Assembly: GCA_022059125.1 (NCBI GenBank)
Contig: JAEUWY010000004.1
Location: 2,170,001 to 2,234,000, forward strand
From: Corynespora cassiicola
Lineage: Eukaryota; Ascomycota; Dothideomycetes; Pleosporales; Corynesporascaceae
Direction: 5' to 3'
Length of the DNA: 64,000 bases
Position numbers and translations under genes: made by a program. The notes under the pieces were generated by a model that was given only the letters and a program-made list of their open reading frames with translations, was not told the DNA's origin and ran no database searches. Positions 1-11,874 of this stretch are shown in pieces. Numbering within the stretch: the stretch's first letter is position 1; each line of letters starts with the position of its first letter.

Positions 1-2
1 CC

Positions 3-716
3 GCCATCAAAGGCAAGAAGCGGAAGGCGACCGAAGGCGGCGACAACCCGCGCAAGAAAGTGAAGAGTGCCAAGAAGGACAAGGTCAAGTCTGAGCGCGT
101 GATTAAGACTCCGAGGAAGAAGAAGAGACGCGGAGGTGAAGGCGACGACGACGACGATGAAGAAGCAGGCGGACGCGGGCTGGCATCTAGCGGGCCTCGG
201 CGGAAGAGCGGTCGACGCAGCACAGCTAAGAGCTATGTCGAGGTATCAAGTGGGGACGAAGATACAGGAGCAGGTGCTCAGGAAGAAGAGGAAGACGACG
301 ACGAAGAAATGTCGGATGCTAGCGAGAAGAATTCCCCAGACCCTGAGGAGGACGTCGAGATGGCAGATGAAGAAAACGAGCCTGATGCTGCCCCTGCACC
401 GGCTTCATCGGATGTTGAGTCTGAACCCGAACCTGAACCCGAGCCAGAACCTGAGCCACCGAAGAAGGCAGTGAAAGCGACCAGAGTATCGAAGCCCAAG
501 GGTGGCAACAAAACAAATGGGGTCGCACCATCTCCCCCAGTGCAGAGAACACGGACCAGAAGAGGCGCATCGCCAGTCCAAGAGCCGGCAGAGGACACCA
601 CCCCTGCAAAGGCGGCCAAAGGCGGCAGGAAAGGAAAGACCAAGCCCAATGGCGATGTTGCGTCCAGCCCAGTGGCCAATGGCTCTGTCCGACGCAGTAC
701 CCGGTCGAAAGCATGA
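3..716 (+). CDS. 3' end of a highly charged nuclear/chromatin-type protein (partial)
   Basis: The frame is open to the left edge of the window, so only the last 237 codons are present. It begins with Lys/Arg-rich stretches of nuclear-localisation type (KKRK, PRKKKRR). Two acidic tracts follow (DDDDDEE near residue 60 of the visible part, EEEEDDDEEM further on), then a Pro-Glu repeat (roughly PEPEPEPEPEP), and it ends in RRSTRSKA. Alternating basic and acidic disordered segments with SGRRS/RRSTRS motifs are typical of tails of chromatin proteins. A tail of the cohesin regulator Pds5 is one possibility, but no folded domain is visible to prove it. The 3' flank to about 960 is T-rich and untranslated. 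I am sure it is coding, not sure what it is. Confidence 0.7.
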   Translation, partial: AIKGKKRKATEGGDNPRKKVKSAKKDKVKSERVIKTPRKKKRRGGEGDDDDDEEAGGRGLASSGPRRKSGRRSTAKSYVEVSSGDEDTGAGAQEEEEDDDEEMSDASEKNSPDPEEDVEMADEENEPDAAPAPASSDVESEPEPEPEPEPEPPKKAVKATRVSKPKGGNKTNGVAPSPPVQRTRTRRGASPVQEPAEDTTPAKAAKGGRKGKTKPNGDVASSPVANGSVRRSTRSKA

Positions 717-1369
717 TTGCTCTCGTCATTAGCAGCTCCGGACTTTACATGTACATTCAAACGGTGTTTCCATCGGTTCCGGTCATACCTCAATCTCTTT
801 TCGGCTTCAAGCAGGCAAAAGCGTTCTTGTTTTTTCACATGCGCGTTTCTATTGATTGTTTGTTCCTAATCGGCGTGCATCCACTATTCGATACCTTTCT
901 CCTCTGTACATACGCAGTTCACACGGTACGTTTCCGTTTTCAAGTGTTGCGTTCATGTACGACATACTGAGACAGGGTTCCGTCTAGGCGTTCATATGAT
1001 GGGACATCATTGAAAATAGTAGTGTGGGCAGTGAATGGTGTAGGATACGTTGAGAGAAAATATACCAGTGTCATTGTTCAATGCAAGTGGACTGTCGTGA
1101 GGTGCACATATCTAGTATGAAATTGGTGTCCATTTTCTCCCAGCTTTCAATGTGGGAGAATTTACTAACAAAAGGTCTGCCATGCACGTTTTTTGCACAC
1201 TGACCGCGAAGAAGGGTATACGTTGCGCCGTCCCATAACGTCATGTGGCCATCTAAGAACCATTAACTAACTTTTTTCTGTCCCTCTTTACCGTCGAATT
1301 GAACCCAGGTATCATCGAAAACGCCAGCTAATTGTAGCCCTTCACATTCCAAAACCCGCAATATCAAAA
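717..1369. other. Intergenic, convergent 3' flanks
   Basis: This lies between the end of the acidic protein and the stop of the minus-strand SAT4 gene. I see only 3'-UTR-like, T-rich sequence here and no supportable gene. Confidence 0.5.
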
Positions 1370-2963
1370 TCAGACGGCCTGCCCAACACCTCTTCCCTGT
1401 TCACTCAAGGCACTCATACGGTCCGTCTCCACCCTCACCTCCGTCCGTTTAGTGATCACCATGCCAGACAAACTATCCTCACTATTCCGTACAAAACTAT
1501 CCCCATCATCTCCGTCCCTGGCATCTCCCAGGCCCCCCGAAACCGCCGTGTTGCGCTTCACGCCCTCGGTATCGGGCCTCAAGTTCAGATCCTGAGCGGG
1601 ATGTAAGATGGCCGTCTGGGACGGAGATCTCGAGATCGTGTCTAACGCCTTTCCTGGTGAGGCGGAGCGGTTGCGAATGCGTGGGTGACTGGGCGAGCGT
1701 CTGCGCATCGAGATCTTGCGGTGGGCGAGAGGGGCCATTTGGTAGGACGATGGGGCGGGATCGTCGTCGGCAGCGCCGCCGCCGGTGGTCCCGTTGCTCC
1801 GCGTCATGCTGCGCGAAGAGGCGGAGGCGCCTGACACGTCGCGAGCGTACGAGGAGCGGCGGTACGAAGTGCTAAAGGATTTGCTAAAGGGGCGGAGGAA
1901 AGGGCCCATGCCGGTGATGGTGGTGGACATGATCGCGTAGGAGACGTGCCACTGCGTGGTGACGAGGTAATATGCGCCGGTCAAGGAGGGATCAGGGGAG
2001 TCGATGGTTGCGTGGAGGTAGTAGAGGCGGAGGGCGGAGGTGAGGATTACGGGGACGCGTGCGCTGAAGGCGGCGATGACGAGGATTTTGGACTTGCGGC
2101 GCATGTTTCTTTGGGGAGGTGTTAGTGGGATCTCTACTGCATGCATGGAGCGGAAGGAGGCGTACAGGCCCGCGACAAGGTAGATGGAGATGAAGAAGAT
2201 GGCAGCTTCGGTGACGATGTCGATGGCGCCAATGGCTTGCCATTTGGGCCACTGGGAATGTTAGCAGATGTTGGTTTAGACGTGTTTTGGCTCAGCTCGC
2301 ATACAATGTCGGAGCATTGCTCACTCCAGAAGCCATATGGGTTGCAGGGAGTGGCAATCAGCACAACGGCAATGATGGCCCATACCGACGATGCGCCGAC
2401 GGTGGCCCACGATACAATAGCATGCGTCCTACCCGTCGATAACCGCAAGTACAGGAACAGTACTGCGCACTTGGAGAAGAGTAAGGTGATGACGGCCAAT
2501 ATTTCGGCGCCGAAAATGTCCTGATTGTCCATTAGATTTTCAGTCCAAGTGGGTCGTCTACGGGACGGGAGAGCCTCAGGAGGGGTGGACCCTGAATCGG
2601 CCGGGGAAGACGACATACCCTTCCAACCCGCGCAAGATCATTCTGCGACAGTGTATCTCGCAAAGTCCCCAGCCCTTCGTTCGCGATGTGAAAGACGAGG
2701 CCCGCCTGTACCGTTTCCAGGACCTGCGACAGCTGCGATTAGCAAAAACCGGCCGAGTATCGAAGGGAGGGTCCAAGCGTTACCGTCGCCGCGGCGAGAA
2801 AGTAGTCGTCCGATCTCCACTCCCTCGTCTTTAGGCGCAGCCATATCCGGATCAGGAGACAAGTCCAGACGAAGGACAGCGTCGTCGCGTTGATGACCAC
2901 GATCAGGCCGCGCTTGTCGGTGTCGGTGATGAAATATGGCGGAGGCCTGACCTCGGACGCCAT
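1370..2963 (-). CDS. SAT4-family (fungal rhodopsin-like) seven-helix membrane protein
   Basis: Five exons join in frame: 2963-2784, 2723-2619, 2520-2305, 2251-2166 and 2108-1370, giving about 441 residues. The introns are 56-99 nt with GT-AG ends. The ATG at 2963 gives the peptide MASEVRPPPYF, followed by helix 1 (VVINATTLSFVWTCLLIRIW). The family signature is clear: RSDDYFLAAATV, a GLG motif before helix 3, the CNPYGFW / WPKWQAIGAIDIVTEAAIF block, then YLVAGL and RVPVILTSALRLYYL. The C-terminal ~200 residues are Ser/Arg-rich, disordered and probably cytosolic. Such proteins sit in the plasma membrane. Their ligands are generally unknown, and some relatives carry an N-terminal CFEM domain, which is absent here. 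The 57-nt intron at 2109-2165 is inferred from the fit to the family; without it an extra 19 residues would be read through. Confidence 0.85.
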
Positions 2964-4061
2964 GGCTATGGAGCAAAAACGACGCGCATAGAGGCACAGA
3001 ACGGGTAGAAGGCCATCAAAAGGAACCAAAAGCGTCAGACTGAGGCGGTGGTGCGATTATTAGGGACAAGAGAGAGTGCCGTGGTGCCATGTACATCGCT
3101 TGCATTTGTTGGCGGCGCCATGCTCCCGTCAGGGTGAGCGAGGCGGGTAATTCTGGAACGAGGCAGCATCATCTTTCACAAGCCTTGGACCCGTCCACTC
3201 ACGGGGCGCCGGTCTCTGTATACGACGACAAGAGGCCAGTCATATACCGCGGAGGGACGGGGGTGCCTCTGTGGCCGCTACGTCGACGGCTGATGGGCCA
3301 ATCTGCCTGGCTGCTAGCCTCGGTCTATCTGATACCGCCCACGGTACAACCGCCGTGCTGGATCGCGCCATGTCCTGACGGCGACAAAGTGCCGAAGCCC
3401 AAGGAAGAATTGGAGTAAGAGGCACAGCAGTTCGCGTATGCCAGGCGGAAGGACGGAACATAGCCGGATCCGCCCTTCGATTTCGCGTCAATTAAACTTT
3501 CCTTCATCTTCTGGTCGCCGCATGGTCCCACAACGTCGGTGATCGCGCCCGCAAGAGGCAGCTGGCGTGCGCCGTTTAGACGCGGTCGACTCTCCAAATT
3601 CGAAATCGACATGGGAGCGGCCCGCTTCCTGACGCGCCCCCGCGCCGAACCATTGGTCTGGCCGCTTTTGGTCCCTCTTTGGTCCCTCTTGGGGCTCTTC
3701 GAAGCCATCTGGAACCCGCTCCTCATTTGTGGGTCGCCAACCACCAGCGTCGCGGGAGGGCGAGTTGAGAGGGGGGTCTTGGAGTCCCGGAGCATGCCCA
3801 TTCCATGCTGCCATCCCTGCACGCGTGCGCCGCCTCGCCTGTGCCAGTCAAAAGTAATACAGGCGCGGGAGGGCGGTTATGCACTCCTCTTCCTCCATCC
3901 TTTTTTTTTTTTTTGCTGCGGCTGCGCGCACTGCCGACCTGTTGTCCGCCTTTTGAGTTCCTTTTGTTGTTGTGGTATCCGCGCTTCGTCGTCAACGGAC
4001 CCTGCGAACACCCATCTTTGCTTCTTTGCCTTCGTCTAGCCCTGTTCCTCACGTGTTCGCC
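2964..4061. other. Intergenic, divergent promoters of SAT4 gene and permease
   Basis: No supportable gene. A run of T's lies around 3901-3914. Pyrimidine-rich sequence at 3950-4050 precedes the permease start and is probably its 5' UTR. Confidence 0.5.
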
Positions 4062-6073
4062 ATGGCCTCCCACGACAGCGTCGACCGCGTGAGCCCGTCC
4101 AAAGAGGTGGAAACCACACATGCCCACTCGCAGAGTCTGGATTACGAGGATGCGGGAGACACGTACCACGAGTCCATCAAGGGGCACACTAAAAATGATC
4201 GCGCCGACATGTCGCGCATGGGCAAGGTCCAGGAATTGAGGGTACTTTTTCCTTCCGCCCTGAACTTTTACGTACGCTCTGTTGGGTTGTCCTGACAAAT
4301 TGGTCCGCAGAGAAACTACCGTCCGCTTTCCGCCATCGCCTTTACCGTTATCCTGCAGGGCACATGGGAGGTCCTCATGACGTTTGTACTCCCTTACACT
4401 GGTGCTGTCTCAGAAAGAAATCTAATCGCAACTTTAGTGCAACATACGAGGGTCTGGTTGACGGCGGTCCCGCAGGCCTGATCTGGTCCTACGTATGGAC
4501 GTACTTCGGCTTCAGTTTTGTCATGGCCTCGCTTGCAGAAATGGCCTCCATGGCTCCGTACGACTAAGCCCGCTCTTCATTGGTGGCATTTTACTGACAA
4601 ATTCTCAAGGACGGCTGGTGGCCAGTATCATTGGGTGTCCGAGTTTGCTCCGCCAAAATACCAAAAGGGAATGAGTTACTTCATCGGTACGTGTAAAGTG
4701 CTGCCCCTGCAGAAGACGGCATTGACGGGATGTATTCAGGCTGGATGTCGACTTTGTCCTGGCAGGCCGGAACTGCCTCCGGCCCTTTTCTCGTGGGCAC
4801 GCTGATCCAGGCGTCGGCCATTGTGGCGTACCCAGACTACGCTCCGACCAACTGGCAGGGTACCCTGATGGTCATTGCCGTTACCATTCTGGTCTGGGGT
4901 CTCAACGTCTGGGGCACCAGGGCCATGCCCGTATTCCAGAACATTATGCTCATGGTCCATGTGACCGGGTTCTTGGTAAGAATTTACTTGAAACGTTACA
5001 AAACCCAGGCTTCTAACATGTACACAAGGTCATCATCATTGTCCTTTGGGTTCTATGCCCCCGAGCCACCGCCGAAACTACCTTCACAAACTTTGTAAAC
5101 GATGGCGGATGGAACAGTATGGGTCTCGCCTTGATGGTGGGCCAGATCTCCGCCATTTACGCTTGCATTTGTGAGTCTTCTACCCGCCTACTCGCCTACC
5201 CTAGTCGTTTCTTCTCTAACCGACCCTCAGGTTCCGACGCTGCCGCCCACATGGCCGAAGAGATCAAGGACGCGGGCACTACGGTTCCCCGTGCCATGCT
5301 CGGCAGTTATCTCCTCAACGGTGCTCTGGGCATCATCTTCTTGATTTCGTACATGTTTGTGATGACTGATGTCGGTGCTGCCCTGGAAGATGTCACGGGC
5401 TACCCTCACATCTGGGTCTTCAGCCAGGCCGTGTCTCCTGCTGGTGTCATTGGCTTGAACGTCATCCCCACGGTCTTGATCTTTGCCGGAACCCTCACTT
5501 ACAACTTGTCTACTTCGCGTCAAACATGGGCGTTTGCCCGTGACGATGGTCTCCCCTTCAGCAACTGGATCAAGAAGGTCGACCCCAAGTTGAACACTCC
5601 TGCTAACTCCGTGACCTTTACTTGTATCATCACCATTGCGCTGTCCCTCATCAACATTGGCTCCGATGTTGCCTTTAATGCCAGTAAGTCGGATCCTGTC
5701 TCCCTTTCAAAAACCGATTCTAACAATGCGCCAAGTCATCTCCCTCAACGTCGTTTCCCTGATGATTACCTACGTCTTCAGTATCGGCTGCGTGCTCTAT
5801 CGCCGTATCTTCCACCCCGAGCTCCTCCCCACGTCCCGCTGGTCCCTCGGCAAGTGGGGCGTTCCCATCAACATTGGCGGCTTCCTGTACTCGTTTCACG
5901 CCTTCTTCTGGTGTTTCTGGCCCAACACGACTCCCACAGATAAGGAGAACTTCCAGTGGTCGTCTGTCATGTTCGTTGGTGTGGCCATCTTGTGCGGAGT
6001 CGACTACTTTTTCCGAGGCAGGAAGCAGTACAAGGGTCCTGTTGTGTTGGTCGATGGTTACAAGGGGCAGTAG
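4062..6073 (+). CDS. APC-superfamily amino-acid/GABA permease
   Basis: Eight exons join in frame: 4062-4241, 4311-4381, 4438-4557, 4610-4686, 4740-4975, 5029-5170, 5231-5683 and 5736-6073. They encode about 478 residues, slightly short of the usual ~500-540. The hydrophilic cytosolic N-terminus runs into RNYRPLSAIAFTVILQGTWE (helix 1). Then come the conserved SLAEMASMAP / GGQYHWVSEFAP block, SWQAGTASG, VWGTRAMPVFQN and SDAAAHMAEEIKDAG, which is a hallmark of the fungal GABA/choline/amino-acid permease group. The last two helices include FWCFWPNTTPT. It should carry an amino acid or amine across the plasma membrane by proton symport; the substrate cannot be read from sequence. The second intron appears to use a weak donor (GTTTGT), the only one that keeps the family alignment TWEVLMTATYEG. 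Confidence 0.92.
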
Positions 6074-6335
6074 ATACTATTGCACTCTTTTCTTTCGTTT
6101 TGCTTGAGGGTTTTGTAAGTTGTGCTGCAATGTTGACGACGACGATGCTGTTGTAGGATACCCTCGCTTTTATGCGCATGTCTGTAGATATTGGGATATT
6201 GTGGGTGATATTGTCCATATGATGAGAGAATATTAATGCCTTGTCAAATGCGCATTTCCTCATAATCGACTCCTCCGCGTAGCATACAACCTAAAATCCC
6301 CAAAAGCGCTTTGATCACTATACATGTCAAAAACC

Positions 6336-6996
6336 TTACATCCCCCAAACGCCCACCCCAACTACCCCCCCAACCAACAAAGCGACATCGAACCCCCTTA
6401 CTTCCGCCCCCGCTGTTGAGCTCGCCGTCGCAACAGCCCCCTCACTTGTTGGTGTTGGCCTGCCCGTGCCACTTGTTACTCGCGGCGCCGGTGTGCTGAC
6501 CACATTATCCGAGTATGAAGGCAGCGTCTGGCCCGCCGTCAGTGTGGTCGGGAACGTGCTGAGTGTCAGGCCGAGGCTAGTGAGATCGCTAAAGTCGAGG
6601 AGGTCGAGGAATGAGCTGTAGTCGAGAGCGGGGAGAGTGAGGTCGGGAAGGAGGTTATCTTTGCAGAGCTTCAAAGAGATTAGCTTAGGCGTGGGCAAAA
6701 ATGAGAAGAGCCGGAGATTATGCTATATAAGTGAGGTGGAAGTTTCGATAGGCTCGAACATGGATAAATCAGACGACGATGATGAGGTTGATGAGATGGG
6801 GGTTCGGGTTGGGACCTACAGGCGGGTCATTGGCAACGCATTCAGTGCCGGCTAAGCAGCAGTATCCGCCACCACAGTCGACAGCGGAAGAACCGCAAAC
6901 GTCTTGGGGTGTTAGAGTTTCCATTTGGCGCTTCGCAGGATGTAATGCAGAGTGGACGAAGGGGAGTACGGAGAGTACGAATGCTATGGAGAGCAT
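6336..6996 (-). CDS. Small secreted Cys-rich protein, possibly GPI-anchored
   Basis: Two exons (6996-6820 and 6668-6336) give about 169 residues. The start MLSIAFVLSVLPFVHSALHP is a clean signal peptide. A short Cys cluster follows: C-GSSAVD-C-GGGY-CC-LAGTE-C. After the intron the protein is Leu/Asp-rich, then Ser/Thr-rich (a likely O-glycosylated stalk), and it ends in a hydrophobic tail (GFDVALLVGGVVGVGVWGM) that fits a GPI-attachment signal. No enzyme domain is visible. The 150-nt intron is longer than its neighbours, so a tiny extra exon may be hidden in it. I do not recognise a named family. It is most likely a cell-wall or secreted protein. Confidence 0.6.
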
Positions 6997-7725
6997 ATTG
7001 GGCGTGCGATAGTTGGCTAAATCATAAAATTGCCAGAATTGTTGCAGAAGCGATATAACTTCAGGAAGTGAATAGCCTCTGGGCTCCAGGCTATCATCGA
7101 GCCTTTGAGCTTTTAAGAAATAACCCGGTCGCGGCGAGCCGGCGAGTGCCCTGATATACGGCCATAGGCAGACTCGATTCGACCATGTCGTAGGGAAAGA
7201 TAGGACGAAGCTCACATGCTGGTCCAGCCTGTTCAAGAGCCGTGTCCGGTCAAATTTATCGAATATATCGAAATGAGGGACCAGGTGATGGACAACCTTT
7301 CAGCTCTCAGTAAAATCAGCCTTGTTGTCGAACATGCAGCGAATGGCAACTCACAAAAAATCGAAAGCCTACCCTCCATCGGCAGAATTCTTCGGAGCAT
7401 GTTAGCCCCCATCACGGCACCTTGGATTTATTTTAGGTGTTTTCAGGACAAAGTCTGGACCATTGTGGGTGATCATTACTGCATTAGGATTACGAGACAG
7501 TGATTGTGGCTACCCGTGGCGTAAAGCTGAACTAGTGCAGGGTTTCGATTCGTGTGCCAGCCTAGACGTTACCGCAGGGCTAGACGAGCTGTCAACAGGC
7601 TATGGGAAACATTACCGAAAGAGAAAATTAGGCAAAGGAAGCGGCCTGATCCACGCAGTTCAAGTTATCAGTATGATCTGAAGACAACCACCAGCCTAGC
7701 AGAATATCCCTTCACCATCACTCGC
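6997..7725. other. Intergenic, divergent promoters
   Basis: This separates the small secreted protein from the unknown membrane protein. Nothing convincing is encoded here. Confidence 0.45.
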
Positions 7726-9662
7726 ATGGCATCTTTTTCACCTCGCTCCTCAAAATCAGAACCCTCTGTTTCGGCAAGATCTGTTAGTGCCAACATGGGA
7801 GCACGGCTTCAAATTCCTCAATTTAAATTTCCAAGAGTTCATTTTTCAAGATACAGGACAGCCGCATTCGCAAAGTACTGGTTTAAACCATTTGTCGCTC
7901 TCATCATTTACACCCTCACCTTCTACATAGCCGCTGCAGCACCGACTCGCTCCACGGTCCTTGGTCGTGTCTCTGCTCCCGTAGGAACATGGTTCCTCAC
8001 CATGTTGGCCAAGGCTGGAGATATTGCGTTTGCGTTTGCGATTGAAGACATGTTCGACACAATGACATGGAGGTATTTGAAATACCGCAGAAACTGGTAT
8101 CCGGCGGAAGATTCAGGCACCATCAGGCTGGATTTATTTCTGGCACTGATGAGCAGCACGGGTGTAGAAGGCCTTTTTCGTATTTTAAGACGAAGTATAA
8201 AGTGGGGCAGGAGGTGGGCCGGAATTAACAGTTCCGGCGGTTGGTCGCTGATCAGACTAATTTTTCTGATGGCACTAATACCAGGGCCGGGGATTATATT
8301 GATGGGTGAGATTGCTCCCCCTCACATTTTGAAAGCAGGGCTGACGCATTTGATTGTAGCCAACGTGACTCAGAAGAACGTATTCTTTGATGAACGCTCG
8401 ATGAATATTTCGGCAGGCCTCGCCCAATACAATCCCGACCTTGCAAATGCTACACGTGTGAGACTTGGACCAGTAATTGCAAGACTACTCCAGTCAATGT
8501 TGCGAGATCGCTCCTTGTCGTGGCCAGTCGATCCGGTAGGAGAAGGTTGCAAGGCAGATAAATTTTGCAAATCCTTGCTGTTGGCCGGACCATATATGAC
8601 AGTCGCACCTTGGCCTTTTATTAATGAGCTAGAGGAGTTTGACGGGTTTAGAGTGAACGATGCACCATTCTACCAGGTTGAAGTCTGGAGCCCCGGTCCC
8701 GAAAAGGATCTTTCTTTTAGCGAGAGTAGAGACTGTACAGTTTATGGCGGGTTTAACAAGACTACGGAGTTTTCAACAATAATGTGCATAAAAAATCAAG
8801 ATCCGAATGGGACGCTCGTCGCAGGTGAGCTTCTTCTGCCAGATCATAAAACGATACATGGTTTCCCCCATAGAGCTAACTTCTCATAGGATGGAAGTCT
8901 TGTCAAGAAGGAGTTGCAGAGAACGGAACCTGTCTCTCGCCCGGTGCACTTCCGGGGTGGAGTACGAATCTGCTGTTTTATCGTCGCCGAGCCACTGTGG
9001 TTTTCTCTCGCACAGAATTTACTATCCAGGAAGTTACCGATCTTTCTCATCCCGAGCTGCAGATTATTTCTCCAGCTTCTCTCTTTCAATCAATCGACAC
9101 AATTCTCTACGAACCGAACAGCACATTTGCTGATTACCGCTCGGATTTCAAGTCACAGGAATATGTTTTGACCCAAGATTTGGGCTCCAATCTCTGGCAA
9201 TCTCTATACAACCAATCAAGTGGCCTTACGATCGGAAAAGACTGGCTGAAAAATATGCTCACTCTGCCCGTGTACTTGTTTCAAGCGACAATGATTTCAT
9301 CGGGACCGTTAGCCGGAGATGGAACAAGCCCAGCGCCAGATCTTCCTCCAGAGAATTATGTGAAGGGAGCATACTGCCTTGTGGACAATCGGGCAATTCC
9401 AGGCTGGGGAACGGTGGTTGGATATGCTTGCGTCGCAGGCCTGGTATTGATGTGTGTGATTATCGGTAAAGCTGTCGCGATGACATGGCCGGACATTGAA
9501 ACCAGCGAGTATGGTATGTTGGACTATGAAATTTTGACTGTTTTGGAGGACAGTACGGGAAGTCAGACCTTATTGAGTGACAGGTTTCTGGGAAGAGCAT
9601 ATGACGAGGACAAGCTCATGAACGAGATTGTGGATCTAAAAATTGGCCTTCGGGACCCGTAA
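7726..9662 (+). CDS. Unknown fungal membrane protein with large glycosylated outer domain
   Basis: Two exons (7726-8824 and 8890-9662; intron 8825-8889) encode 623 residues. Near residues 45-65 a helix (FVALIIYTLTFYIAAAA) follows a basic N-terminus. Another hydrophobic stretch lies at about 173-190 (IRLIFLMALIPGPGIIL) and a further helix near the C-terminus (VVGYACVAGLVLMCVIIG). Between the last two lies a loop of about 350 residues with several N-x-S/T sites and Cys residues (GEGCKADKFC, SRDCTVYGG, WKSCQEGVAENGTC), so it is probably lumenal or extracellular. The topology resembles that of DUF3176 proteins, one of which is at 28229-30976, but the DUF3176 signature is missing and I do not recognise the family. 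Confidence 0.8.
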
Positions 9663-10815
9663 TCATGAGCATGTATCGTGGCGCTAGTATTTTATCTGAA
9701 AGTCAATGCAAAAACTAGTTGGATGACGTTGGAATCTTCCTCGAAAATTCAAAGGTTCTACCTTTTTCTTGAATTAACATGTTTCGCGCGTGCTTTTAGC
9801 TTCCACGAACTCAATGCAATGATGGAATTACTAGCGGAGTCAAGCAGCCGAAAGCGCCAATCGGAGAATACAATATTGCCCCCAAGAAGACCTAAATCCA
9901 TGCACCTAAATGGCGTGAATCCTAATAAATACTTAACTTATGAAGCAAATGTCGAATGACCTCGTTTCGAAAGACATAGAAGGCGTTCTGATGCTATTAG
10001 GCGCGACGCTGGATCTGAAAACGAGCCACAACTACACACCGCCCTCTTACTTTAGATCTTTCAACAACCTAGACGCTCTTGGCAGGCCTACGTGAGAAAT
10101 GCCATGCATCGAGCCTCGGTACTTGGACGTTTTTCGCCGGCAACATGGTTCTTCGCGCGAGTCATGCACATCTACCCCTCATACTCGAACCTTCTCGCAA
10201 GCGCACCCCTCCATGACCTTATATCACAGGGTTCTGAAACTGCTTGCGATTCGACCGTGGCCAGTCAAGAGTGGGCCCGTGCGGCTTGACATTGGACAGT
10301 CCCTGAAAATACATCGTAAATCATCGGCAACGTACATGTCGCAAAAAACTGGTTTCGCCATGTGATGGGAAGTTCTATTAAACAAGACGACAGCGTCGTA
10401 GTTCTCATGTTGCATTCGCACTCGAAAGACATAGTCTGAGGATTTTTAGGAGCCACTAGGTAGGTTTGGGGTGGAGCTGCGAGCCTCGGACGAACTGCGG
10501 AGAGAATTTCAATTGGCTAACGGGCCACAGATACAACAAGTGTTTAGTGATCAACATTAAGAATAGTAGTAACTTCTTTGCAATCAAGGAAGACGAAATA
10601 TCGCGGGAAATAACATAGAAAGTTGAATTGAAAATCAGACGTTGGTGGTGGGACTTTGCATCCGACGCAACAGAGTCAGAAAAGTCAGAAAGTGGGACAA
10701 GAGGCTTAGAGACTAGTACTCCACTATAAAGAAGCTTCGAACGACCTGTCTGGATCCCTCCAAATCTACAACTACATTCCCAAAATTCAGAGGAATAACT
10801 ATTACAACGATCACC
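9663..10815. other. Intergenic, upstream of the MDR reductase
   Basis: An open frame around 9678-9959 has no recognisable protein character. Apart from the promoter of the next gene I see nothing. Confidence 0.45.
10725..10730 (+). promoter_or_regulatory. TATA box of the MDR reductase
   Basis: TATAAA lies 86 bp upstream of the ATG at 10816, a normal spacing for a fungal core promoter with a short leader. Confidence 0.5.
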
Positions 10816-11874
10816 ATGTCCGGCCAGCAGACCCGCCAATGGATTCTCACCAACCCTCCTACTGGAGACCCCGTCCTTGACGGACCCAACTCAACTTTTA
10901 CTCTCCAGACCACCACTCTGCCCGCCCCTGGCCCAGAGCAGGTCCTTGTCAAGACCCTCCATCTCTCCAACGACCCGGCGCAGCGCGGTTGGATCGACCC
11001 CGAAATTGAGCCTGACCGTCTTTACACCGAGCCCGTGAAGAAGGGCGATGTTATGCGGGCCTTTGCTGTCGCCGAGGTTGTCCGATCCAACTCTGAGTCC
11101 CTAAAGCCCGGCCAGCTCGTCATTGCTACCACTGGATGGGCTGAGCACGCTGTATTGAACGCCAAGGAGTGCCGTCCCGTCCAGGCCGACGAGAAGGCTG
11201 GCATTCGCCCTACGCACTTTATCGGATCCCTCGGAGGCACTGGAATCACTGCTTACTATGGCTTGGTTGACATTGGTCGTGCTACCGCTTCTGATGTTGT
11301 TGTCGTCTCTGGCGCAGCTGGTGCCACCGGCAACATGGTGGTGCAAATCGCCAAGCACATTGTAGGCTGCAAGAAGGTCATTGGCATTGCTGGCGGCGAG
11401 AAGAAGTGCAAGTGGGTTGAGAGCATTGGTGCAGATGTTTGTGTCGACTACAAGAGCCCCAACTTTGCAGAGGAGTTGAAGAAGGCAACTGAGGGCTATG
11501 CCGACGTCTACTTTGACAATGTTGGAGGCGAGATCCTCGACCACATGTTGGCTCGTGTCAAGAGGTTTGGCAGGGTTGTAGCCTGTGGTGCAGTCGCCGC
11601 TTACAACGACAAGTCCAAGGCAGTCAAGAACTGGTTCCAGATCATCACCAACAGGTTGGAGGTCCGTGGTTTCATTGTCCTCGATGCCATCGAGAGCGGT
11701 AAAGTTGTCCCAATCATGGGTGCACTCACCAAGGGAATCAAGGAAGGCAAGATTCAGATTGGAGAGGATAGCGAGACGGTTGTCCCGACGAAGTTCGAGG
11801 ACGTCCCGAAGACGTGGACGCTGTTGTTTAGCGGAGGAAACACTGGAAAGCTTATTACTCAGATCACCGGATGA
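10816..11874 (+). CDS. Zinc-independent MDR oxidoreductase, NADP-dependent enal/enone (leukotriene B4 dehydrogenase-like) reductase
   Basis: A single exon of 352 codons, the usual length for the family. The N-terminal ADH_N_2-type domain has LSNDPAQRGWIDPE (around 55-70). The Rossmann fold carries VVVSGAAGATGNMVVQIAK (around 159-177), the glycine-rich nucleotide-binding loop AxxGxxG. Then come GIAGGEKKC, YFDNVGGEILD, the catalytic-loop region GRVVACGAVAAYN and FIVLDAIE. There are no zinc-ligand cysteines, as expected for prostaglandin-reductase / alkenal double-bond reductases. It should use NADPH to reduce the C=C bond of alpha,beta-unsaturated aldehydes or ketones in the cytosol. There is no biosynthetic cluster next to it, so the substrate is open. 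Confidence 0.93.
   Translation: MSGQQTRQWILTNPPTGDPVLDGPNSTFTLQTTTLPAPGPEQVLVKTLHLSNDPAQRGWIDPEIEPDRLYTEPVKKGDVMRAFAVAEVVRSNSESLKPGQLVIATTGWAEHAVLNAKECRPVQADEKAGIRPTHFIGSLGGTGITAYYGLVDIGRATASDVVVVSGAAGATGNMVVQIAKHIVGCKKVIGIAGGEKKCKWVESIGADVCVDYKSPNFAEELKKATEGYADVYFDNVGGEILDHMLARVKRFGRVVACGAVAAYNDKSKAVKNWFQIITNRLEVRGFIVLDAIESGKVVPIMGALTKGIKEGKIQIGEDSETVVPTKFEDVPKTWTLLFSGGNTGKLITQITG

Noticed and set aside
278..838. Minus-strand frame with Ser/Gly repeats
   Set aside because: Mirror of the acidic Glu/Asp tracts of the real + strand protein.
3325..3822. 165-codon minus-strand frame
   Set aside because: No domain, no conserved motif, and overlapped by frames of similar length on the other strand.
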